From contig JAJEKV010000288.1 in assembly GCA_021234155.1 (NCBI GenBank), positions 186,001-250,000 of the forward strand: a stretch of 64,000 nt of DNA, given 5' to 3'. Positions 55,722 through 64,000 of this stretch are shown piece by piece; within the stretch, counting starts at the first letter, position 1; the number at the start of each line of letters is the position of its first letter. The position numbers were made by a program, and so were the translations under genes. Under the pieces are notes generated by a model. That model was not told where the DNA came from. It did no database searches and saw nothing but the letters and a program-made list of their open reading frames with translations. Source of the DNA: Isoetes taiwanensis (taxonomy: Eukaryota > Streptophyta > Lycopodiopsida > Isoetales > Isoetaceae).

Positions 55722-57886
55722 ATGCAGATTCAGCTGTTTTTGCCTCTTATTGTCATACTTGTGGTAATCGAAAAGCTAAAAGCTCAAGAAGATGCAATAA
55801 TCACAACATTAGATGGTCCATTCAAGCCCGTCACTCGGTCTTTTGATCCAAGTTTGAGGACTCCAAGCCAGGATCTGGCCAACAATGATCCAAGATTTGC
55901 CCGGCAGGGATCAGAGTGGAGCCCTGAACAGATTGCCATTGCACAGGGTGTCGATCCTGCCTCAATGTATATTTCTTGGATCACAGGTAAGGTCAGCGCA
56001 GCTTTAGTAGATTTTTCAAATTGATCAAAGTTATTTTATATCATTGTTTGGATCTTTGTTCGGTAACAAATGCAGGGGATTATCAAATAGGGCAGAATAT
56101 AGAGCCTCTGGATCCTTCCATAATTGACAGCATTGTTAGGTATGGGACTTCTCCAAATAACCTGATAGATGTAGCCAAGCGCAAATCATCCGTGTACAGT
56201 CAGCTATATGCATATGAGGGGCTTAATAATTATACATCTGGTATAATTCACCATGTAAAAATCACAGGTATATTGTAACAGCCACTTTACATGCTGAATA
56301 GAGCACGTTAAGCATGATTACCATGTTCTGGCATGTCTGGTTTAGGTCTCAAGCCACAGACAACATACTACTACCAATGTGGCGATCCGAGCATAGATGC
56401 AATGAGTGAAATTTTCAGCTTTACTACCTTGCCAACACCTGGAACTGGTTATCCTGGCAAAATTGCAATTGTAGGAGATTTGGGTCTCACTCACAACACT
56501 ACCTCCACACTAGCACATATCATGGACAACAGTCCTGACATGAACATTTTTATAGGGGACATGTCCTATGCTAATCTCTACCTCACAAATGGAACTGGTG
56601 CTCCTTGTTATGAATGCACCTTTGGTATGGAGCCTACTCATGAAACTTATCAGCCCAGATGGGATTTTTGGGGAAGGTATATGTCTTACATTTAGGTGCT
56701 TATGTCGGCCTTATTACACTTTCGATTTACAAGTACATCATCTGTACTCTCTGCAGGTATACTCAGGCTCTCAGATCAACTATTCCAACCATGGTTATTG
56801 AAGGAAACCATGAATTCGAGGCACAGGCCGGCCATCAATCCTTTGTTGCTTATAATTCCAGATTTGCAGTTCCATTTCTTGAAAGTGGATCTCCAACCAA
56901 AATGTACTACTCTTTCAATGCTGGAGGAATCCACTTCATCATGATAGGAGCATATATTGATTACAGCAAGACAAGTATGCAAGTAATTATGGTTTAATGC
57001 TATTGTTGCAAAGGGGGACTTAGACATTTTAGTGCAGGTGCTCAGTATGCCTGGCTGAAACAAGATCTGGAGGCTGTGGATAGATATATAACTCCATGGG
57101 TGGTAGTTTTTTCTCATGCTCCGTGGTATTCAAGTTACTTGTCTCATTACAGAGAAACAGAATGTATGAGGCAAGCAATGGAGGATCTGCTATATCAAAA
57201 TAGGGTGGACGTGTTTTTTTCAGGCCATGTACAATATCTAAGACCAACATACTAAAACACATAGTCCTTTACTTTCTTTTGCAATACCATATAACAAGAA
57301 TTGGTCCTTTTCTATGGCAATCAGGTACATGCATATGAGAGGATGAACAAAGTGTACAATTACGAATATGATTCATGTGCCCCTGTCCATATTGTGATTG
57401 GAGATGGTGGAAACTGGGAACATATGGCAGCTGCACATGCCGATGATTTGGATCAATGCCCTCATCCTGAATCTACTCCTGATCCTTCTATTTTGCCATA
57501 TCAGTTCTGTGGCTTCAATTTTACATCTGGTCCTGCTGCTGGTAAATTCTGTTGGGATAGACAGCCTGATTGGAGTGCCTTACGTGAGACTAGTTTTGGG
57601 CATGGAATTCTTGAGGTAATGTTGCTAAATATAAAAGAAATTCGTTGTTGTCTTTGCAACACAGAAATGTTACTCTCTATGTTGTTTGCAGGTTAAAAAT
57701 TCCACTCATGCCTTGTGGACATGGCACCGAAACCAAGATGTTTATGAGAAATATAGGGGTGCAGACCAAATTTATATTGTTCGTCAGCCTGATATTTGCG
57801 CACCTTATGCTTGGAAAAGCAGATTAAGCATGGTGGAAACCAAAGGGGAGGGAGAACCAAACTCGTTATATAACTTTTATAAGTGA
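55722..57886 (+). CDS. PAP15-like: Purple acid phosphatase (PAP15-like, phytase group), 7 exons
   Basis: Exons: 55722-55986, 56076-56267, 56346-56676, 56757-56974, 57038-57228, 57325-57615, 57692-57886. All introns are GT-AG and 63-96 bp. The spliced length is 1683 nt, 560 residues, with no internal stop. A signal peptide spans residues 1-21, indicating secretion or vacuolar targeting. The fibronectin-like N-terminal domain has MYISWITGDYQIG. All metallophosphatase motifs are intact: GDLG (Asp197), GDMSYAN (Asp224, Tyr227), GNHE (Asn280), VVVFSHAPWY (His362), GHVHAYER (His399, His401). These ligands bind the Fe-Zn/Mn pair that hydrolyses phosphate monoesters. Blocks such as DGPFKPVTRSFDPSLR, TSGIIHHVKITGLKP, HETYQPRWDFWGRY and FCWDRQPDWSALRE match the Arabidopsis PAP15/PAP23 type, of which PAP15 is a phytase. 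A role in phosphate acquisition or phytate use is inferred. This is the only clearly functional host gene in the window. Confidence 0.95.
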
Positions 57887-59189
57887 CGTTTCCCTACATA
57901 TTATGAGAAAGACAACGTGAAAAATATAGTATTTTGAACGTGCACTAAACTAATGAGGAAATAATTAGCTGACGTCATTTGGGCTTGTCCGTTAACATAA
58001 CAAAAATTTCCCCTTTTTGTGGCTTTCCTTTCATCATCTCCCATGTGTGGCCTCTTTGCACCCAAGAATTCGGAAGAGAAGGTAGTAGGCTGGTGTTTCC
58101 ACACTTCGTGTGGTACTACACTGAGCAGCTTCTCACTTAGCCAACATTTCGTGAAAAGTATCGTCTGACTTCATAGTCATGTATGGGAAATTGTCGCAAA
58201 TAACATCCCTCTCATACTTGATCATGGAGAGAATGAATAAGGAAAATTAACTGAGACATTTCGCTATATAAGGACTTGGTTCAACATTTCGCTATATAAG
58301 GACTTGGTTCAACACTGCTACAGATTCCTGACGTTGACTCCCCCTTGCCCTCGTCTTCTCCTTGGGCATTGGCGGTGCAAGAGGAGCATCTTCATTAACC
58401 AATGTGATAGGCTCCAAAGCTTTTAATTTTTTGAATGGGTACTACACCTCTAAACAAATTGCTAATTAAGAGTCTAGAATCTAATGCCACCCTTATTTCA
58501 ATGTGGTCTTTCTTGTTTTGCAAAATGTTTCAACCTCATATCTTATTGTGCTGGAAAAAAGTTCTAAAGTTCGTGGATGAAGGCATGCAGTGCCCCCATC
58601 TATACTGGTAGCGTCATTAAGCATAATAGCCCTAAAAATGCCATGATCATCCACACCTTGATTTTGACAAAAGATTACACATAAGCATTAGATTTTAGAT
58701 TCACTCTCTTATCCAATCTACCTAGCTTTACAAGAAATGATTCAAAAGCACCCATTGATTTTCCATAATTGAGTTTCAACCCAGAGGTCACAAAAGAATT
58801 GGCATGAGAACCCATAGGAACCTCAAGTTTAAGAAGTTCTCGATAGGTACCAACTCATTCAACAATTGTGTTGCAAATTCAGCGGGTTCGAGACACTAAG
58901 GATACACGTAGTATCATATGTTTGACTTTAAGCTCTCCTACGACACAGGGGCAAGTGCTTGAGCGCTTTTCTTTCTAATAATATAAGTCTCTCAGCATGA
59001 AACAATTTCGACTATGGTCTTCGCACAATCAAATCAATTTTCCCCAAGTTATTATGGAAGATATTCCTAATCAATTATACAATTATACCTAATGGGATCA
59101 CTGCAATGGCCCACTATCGATTGGTAGTAGATGTCACCTTAATCACCCTTATTTAAAATTTAAAGGATAATTAAATACAATATAGACCA
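57887..59189. other. 3' flank of phosphatase gene, non-coding
   Basis: No gene recognised. Contains a 28-bp tandem duplication with TATA-like sequence at 58256-58311, followed by CT-rich DNA (about 58330-58365). Confidence 0.5.
58256..58311 (+). repeat. 28-bp tandem duplication carrying TATA-like box
   Basis: Two perfect copies of a unit containing TTCGCTATATAAGGACTTGG. The CTATATAAGG core would make two TATA boxes 28 bp apart, upstream of a CT-rich tract. This may be a promoter remnant of an LTR or another element. Confidence 0.7.
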
Positions 59190-59527
59190 TGAGGAAAAAA
59201 AATTGAGTTGAATGATTTTTATCGTCCAAAGAGACCAATCGGCCTATGAGACCCAGAAAAAGGAACACAACAGATGTATTACTATCCTGATTAAAAAAAA
59301 CTCATGTTCCGAAGGGTTTTTAAGAGAAAAATCGTGGCAGTAATAAGAATGCCGATAAACTGTGTAAATATATATCATGAAATATTCTAGTATATGTTAA
59401 GACAATGCCCGAGGACATAGCTGAGCCTACATATCTATGACCTCTTGAAGATATGATCCCAGCAATTGCACTGAAGCTGTGCTCAATATCATATGCAACG
59501 ACTGGTTGGACCTGACTAACTCAGCAT
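59190..59527. mobile_element. Degraded LINE 3' UTR fragment
   Basis: Similar to the LINE 3' end at 49226-49500: 'agagaccaatcggcctatga' and 'gacc' here versus 'ggagaccaattggcctatgg' and 'gacc' there, followed by related 'gggttttt..agagaaaaatcgt' and 'gcagtaataag' blocks in the same order. Orientation is minus as at 49.2 kb. It directly abuts foldback MITE copy B. Confidence 0.65.
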
Positions 59528-59530
59528 AGC

Positions 59531-59998
59531 ATGCCACCATTGACATTAATTAACGCAACCATTGGGTCCAACACATTTCAATTAAAATCCCCCTTAAACC
59601 CCCTTTGGTTTGGGTGCATATTCACACGGGGGTGACTCCGGGCAACGAGAGCTGTTGGATAGGCATATTCACCCCTTATTCCTTAATCTACACCGCATAA
59701 AGTTCCGAATTTTTGTGGGGGTATGGTAAAGTACAAAATTTGCTATATCAGATAACAAGATTTATGAAAAATACTATAAGATTTCAAGCGGAATACTATA
59801 TGGTGTTGATTTCAGATGTGCAAAATACAATTACGAGGGGCTCTCACATCCCTACGCCACCCCCGTGAGTAAATATGCACCCAAACCAAAGGGGGTTTAA
59901 GGGGATTTTAATTTAAATGTTGGACCCAATGGTTTTTTGTTTAATGTCAATGTGTAGTTATGTGTTGGTTGTTAATGTCAATGGTTGTTATGTGTTGG
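59531..59998. mobile_element. Foldback MITE, copy B
   Basis: The same family as 8901-9361. Left arm: CAACCATTGGGTCCAACACA, CCCCCTTAAACCCCCTTTGG, GGTGCATATTCACACGGGGG. The right arm repeats these inverted at about 59860-59935. The ~210-bp centre is the reverse complement of the centre of copy A ('ggataggcatattcacccct' appears here near the left arm, but near the right arm as its complement in copy A). The outer ends are more degraded than in copy A. Confidence 0.85.
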
Positions 59999-61356
59999 GG
60001 ATTTATTTTTTTATATGTTGGATGTTAATGGTTTGTGTTGCAAAATTTTTTTTGGCCCTTCGGGGCCTTAGGGACGCCACCACCACCATACGGTGTGACA
60101 AAAATTTTAGAATTCAAACCTAGAAAAAAACTAGAATTCATTTGAGGCTTTCATCACCTATAGCTTTTGAATTTCATCACAATAAAACAAATAGAACATA
60201 AGTAAAACTTACCATAAAGATAGAGCAGATTGATCCCATTATTCAAAGTCATAAAGTTTGCAACACCCATACACAAACATTTTTCAATATGAATTCGCTG
60301 ACCTTTGGCCTCCATGGATATTTGTGGTGAGAAACCAAAGTGGGAAACGAGTCTTGTTAGCACAAGGATCTAGAAGCCTTGAATTTGCTTAATAAAAGGT
60401 TCAAAATCAAAAAATGCATGGTAATTTTTTGCAAGCTTCATTCGAATGAGCCATAAAACAATATCCAATAGTGCCAATTCATTTTATGGTAGGATGTGAA
60501 AGCCTACCAAACCCGGCTGAAAAAATGATGTTTTAGCATAGATAACTTAACCAAACATATCCATATCATACACTATCAAAAAGATCTCGGAGAGAGTTTA
60601 ATTAATAAACATCAAACAGAGCTCGTATCAAAAGTTATGATAAGAAATGTGTTGTACATGGGGAAACGCACTACATGCGCCCTTCAAGCCCTTTTATGTG
60701 CCCATTATGCACCACACACACAAAAAAGAGGGCTTTTGTTGTGAGCCATTGGTTGTTGACCATTATGCACCACACGCACAAAAAAAGGGCTTTTGTTGTG
60801 AGCCATTGGTTGTTGACCATTGAAAACAAAAAATGCTAAAATCAATGGCTCAGAAATGGTGCACTCCAGATGTACGCATTTGATCCATTTGAATACATCA
60901 CGAAATCATAGGAAAACCTTAGTGAAAAGCGTACAAAAACACAAAGAAAACCCCCTGTTATTATGCTACATATTCAAACTGATTTGGAATATGTTGAATG
61001 TCATTAGGTTTTGATTCAAGGTTTTAAGATAGATTCAGAGCTATTATTAGGTTATTACATGTTAATTTGATGATGAATGAGTGAAATTCAAGACTTTAAC
61101 AAGGTTTCAAGCTGACTTGAACCTCTTGAAGGCTTTTTAGGCTATTCCAAGGCTTCCTAGACAGATTTGGACTATTATTAGGTTATTACAGTCTGATTTT
61201 ATGATGAAGTCGCCAGATTGAAGGGTTTCACAAGGTTTCAGGCTGATTTAGGTGTTTCTTTGCTCAAATCTTGGTTTGCCTTTGCTTTATTTTATTTCTG
61301 AACAACCCCTAAACATTGGTTGACCCCGACCTTATTTTTGTTTCCCAAGATCATAG
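59999..61356. other. Non-coding AT-rich region with a 58-bp tandem repeat
   Basis: No gene. Two copies of a 58-bp unit (CATTATGCACCACACACACA ... GAGCCATTGGTTGTTGAC) span 60703-60817. From about 61030 to 61250 a loose repeat of 'aaggtttcaagctgacttga'-type phrases occurs. Confidence 0.6.
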
Positions 61357-61425
61357 TGGCGATCTGGCCAAGCAGATGCCTGTGAATTGTTTTTTTTCAC
61401 AGGCGCTTGCTTGGCCAGATCACCA
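61357..61425. repeat. Inverted repeat, 30-bp arms, 9-nt loop
   Basis: The left arm 61357-61386 (TGGCGATCTGGCCAAGCAGA ...) pairs with the right arm 61396-61425 with about 4 mismatches. The loop is T-rich. Weaker pairing extends beyond both arms. Similar phrases ('agattgccattgag', 'ttgcttggttagatcgc') follow at about 61480-61545. It may be a MITE remnant or a small-RNA precursor. Confidence 0.75.
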
Positions 61426-61770
61426 TTGCTGTCTTAGAAAGCAAAAATTAGGTCGTGAAAGCGGAAAATCTGCTTTGCTAGATTGCCATTGAGTAGAAGA
61501 GCTATAGCAGGATGTGAAAGCATGAAGTTTGCTTGGTTAGATCGCTATTATGATCTTATTAATCACTAATATCGTGTATAAAAGGTTTTTCCTTAGAAAT
61601 CTTAGCTTCAGTGCAAGTTCTAATTTACCATGTTCCTACGGTGCAATTTTATACCAACGCATGTTTCAGAATATTATCGAAAATTAGAGTTTAAACTTTT
61701 TATTTTGGTCCTGCGGTGCTTACTCATGTTGTTACTTTAGGCATGTTGTGCTTGCGCACTTGTGTCCACA

Positions 61771-62222
61771 ACATTCTAGAAGATACTTTTGAAAGCTTTC
61801 TACTTTGAGCTTGAGGTGCTTATTTATAGGTATCTAGAACATTCTAGAATTCTAATATCTGTTTGCAGGCTTTCAAAAAAAAAAATTCTAGTAGAATATT
61901 CTAAGACTATCTAGAACATTAAATTTTCTAGAACATCCTACAACACTGCTTTCTATTTATAGATTAATGTGCTTATCCACAAGCATGTAAAAAATTTTAG
62001 AACATTCTATTTTGGCTCTTTGCACATACTACAACATTCCTTTGGCTCTTGTGCATATCTAGAACATTAGAGAACTTTCTAAACCATTATAGAACATTCT
62101 ATTTTGACTTTCATAAATTAAAAAAAAAGAACTTTCTATTTCTAAGTGCTTATCCATGACTATCTAGAATATTCTAGAACAATGAAAAACAAACTAGAAT
62201 ATTTTAGAACTTTCTAGAACTA
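61771..62222. promoter_or_regulatory. Cluster of heat-shock-element-like GAAnnTTC motifs
   Basis: At least eight matches to inverted GAAnnTTC/TTCnnGAA units in 450 bp, for example TCTAGAACATTCTAGAATTC (61833-61852), TTTAGAACATTCTAT (about 61996), AGAGAACTTTCTA (about 62071), TAGAACATTCTAT (about 62091), TAGAATATTCTAGAAC (about 62165) and AGAACTTTCTAGAAC (about 62206). Several have three contiguous units, the plant HSF-binding minimum. The last lies about 180 bp upstream of the ATG at 62402. The repeated TCTAGAACATTCTAGAA phrase could instead be a degenerate satellite. Confidence 0.5.
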
Positions 62223-62401
62223 AGATTCCTTGGGTGGGTAGTTGCACGAAAGGGTGTCTCATATTTCTTGTATAATGTAATAATAGGTTACACTAGGTTA
62301 GTGTAGTTAGGGGGAAAAAATTAGGTTTTACATGACATTTAATGCTAGCAACCAATGTGAAAGATTCCATATTTAATTCTGGAAACTAACAAAATTCGTG
62401 C

Positions 62402-64000
62402 ATGAATTTGAAATTGGAATCACCTTCGATTTCGGACTCCCTCGAATTCTCCTCCCAACCGATTCAATCTGTTTCCAAATCAAACGAACCTAAAAAATCA
62501 GGAAGCCCCATTTTGATCTTGTTTTTTACAGTGGCTGAATTCATTGTTTTGGGTAAGAAAGGTATGGAAGAGGGTAGATTGGAAGCTAACGCATTGGACT
62601 CTACTAATGAATCAGATCAGGCCAAGAACCCAACAGGTTACCAAGGGAGGTCAAAACGAAAATCTTGTGATACTGGATATGTGACAAAAGGTGTAAGAAT
62701 AAAGGTGAATGAAGCTGTTGATCTTATAGTGCATCCAGTCTCTAATTTGGACCCAAAACACCAAATTACTTTTGCCAAAAGATTTTTGCAGGATAAAAGG
62801 TTATGTTTTCTATTCGAACCCATACTTGGGAAGCCTGAAGAGGCTATTGTGAAGGAAAAAATGGTAAAAAATCTCAGGGATGGCCTTCAAGAGGTCAAAA
62901 CATTAAATAGCAATGATAAACTTGCTGCTAAACACTATGTTCTTGCTATGGTAGTTGGAAAAGAGGGAGAATCATTGAAGCGTACAAAGGCAGCCAAATT
63001 GTTGAAATTACATCCACGGAATATGAGCCTTGCAGCAAAAAGAAGGAAGGAAATGTCATTGGGTGGAGCAAATTTGTGGGCATTAGCAGGTCGAAAACCC
63101 AGAACAAATGTTGCAGATCAAGCTATGAAGAATTTGATTGCCCAATGTGGTTGGATAACACAAAAGTCTCACCAAAAGTTAGAGATGACATGAAGAAAAG
63201 GACACAAGCAATTCAATACATTGACATTACACAGGTACAAATTATACATTGCCTTGATTTGATATACAAATTAACAAATATATGTACTTGGGTGTTATTA
63301 TTTACATTGAAATAATATTCATAATTCTTTCTAATTTACCTTATGAGTGTAATAATAGGAAAATTTACTTTGCTTTATGGATGTACAAGTTCTGAAATTC
63401 TGTTTTACATTTCTTCCCAATTGTTCAAATTCATTCTGGAGATGTATTACAGAGGTAGACACTTGAAAGTAAGGATGTGAAAGATGTAGGATGTGTAATA
63501 GATGTGAAAGCTGTAATAAATATAGGATGTAGACAAGACTGTAATCTGTATGTGAAGCTATACTAGATGTAATAGAAAACTTGAAAATGTATTGATGTAA
63601 ACTCTGTTACTATGCATTTTACAGGCTGAATTATTTCAGAGCTTTGTGGATCAGCATCCCGATATTGGAATTGGCATTAGACAGTTTATATACTTAAAAC
63701 CAACTTGCATACGGAAGCTAAAAGCAAGAAACACCTGCTCTTGTGTCAAACACGAGTAAGCAGATTTGTTTAAGAAGGCATTTAATATGATGAGGTCAAA
63801 AGTCCATGAGAATTGCTCTTGCAATTGTAGAATTTACAACTTAGAAGATAATGCTGGAATTTGTCAGGCAAAGAAAAGGACATTTGAGAATGTCAGCATG
63901 CTTTGGAGAGCCATGGTATGTGACAGAGCAGAAGATGAGGAGTGACACTATCTAAAATGTATAAGCTCAGCTTGTGAAAATTGTGGAAAAAAGAAGATTG
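62402..64000 (+). pseudogene. Spliced gene of unidentified Cys-cluster family, broken, runs off window
   Basis: Exon 1 starts at ATG 62402 (263-codon frame): basic and helical, with GYVTKGVRIKVNEAVDLIVH, AAKHYVLAMVVGKEG, KAAKLLKLHPRNMSLAAKRR and ANLWALAGRKPRTNVADQAM. Near 63140 a frameshift moves coding to the frame EFDCPMWLDNTKVSPKVRDD, ending at Q/gtacaa (63234). Intron 63235-63624 (GT-AG, phase 0). Exon 2 from 63625: AELFQSFVDQHPDIGIGIRQ, LKPTCIRKLKARNTCSCVKH-E, stop TAA, then VHENCSCNCRIYN, stop TGA, then LKCISSACENCGKK. The paired Cys motifs (CSC..H, CSC.C, C....C..CG) look zinc-binding. The layout 'WLDNTKVSP ... R..F..L.P ... C.C..H' recalls an uncharacterised, probably transposon-related family of non-seed plants and some animals; I cannot name it. 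Two stops and a frameshift make it a pseudogene here. Confidence 0.6.

Overview
The window is nuclear DNA of a land plant, probably a non-seed plant (fern, lycophyte or bryophyte). The evidence is one intact spliced host gene with plant GT-AG introns (a PAP15-type purple acid phosphatase), a dense nest of plant transposon families (CACTA, Helitron, Ty3/gypsy, several LINEs, MITEs), and a Rep-type HUH transposase fragment of the Replitron kind, a group reported as abundant in non-seed plants. No prokaryotic features, rRNA or tRNA genes were seen.

Layout. 0-6.3 kb: two broken copies of one GC-rich LINE family in opposite orientation. 6.3-8.7 kb: basic and helical open frames, then an HUH/Y1 endonuclease with a spliced C-terminal exon. 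8.9-11.1 kb: a CACTA transposase relic carrying two MITE insertions. 11.25-22.19 kb: a complete Ty3/gypsy element with 5-bp target duplication GGTTT, two ~585-bp LTRs, gag, protease, RT, RNase H, integrase and a large extra coding region with a long coiled coil before the 3' LTR. 24.7-30.2 kb: a 2.3-kb direct duplication split by an 0.9-kb insertion. 30.73-37.54 kb: a full-length plant L1-type LINE with 13-bp target duplication. 38.9-50.4 kb: a second CACTA relic split by a ~9.4-kb composite insertion, itself split by a 3.5-kb Helitron. 52.4-53.7 kb: a LINE ORF1-like relic. 54.8-57.9 kb: a truncated secretory cyclophilin next to the intact phosphatase gene. 58-62.3 kb: non-coding relics, including a second copy of the foldback MITE and a cluster of heat-shock-element-like motifs. 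62.4-64 kb: a broken spliced gene of an unidentified Cys-cluster family that runs off the window.

The most striking feature is inside the Ty3/gypsy element. The C-terminus of its Gag-side open frame is a histone H3 fold (13979-14242), inserted between gag and protease and flanked by 10-bp direct repeats (CATGCCACGG). Before this insertion the element evidently read straight from gag into protease. The module is open and GC3-rich, while the surrounding gag-pol is broken by frameshifts. A retrotransposon carrying a histone H3 domain is not something I recognise as described. Second in interest is the Replitron-like HUH transposase.

Many frame breaks lie in GC-rich, probably heavily methylated repeats. 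Comparison of the duplicated 2.3-kb copies shows recurrent CG versus CAG/CTG differences, so some frameshifts may be sequencing or assembly errors rather than biology.
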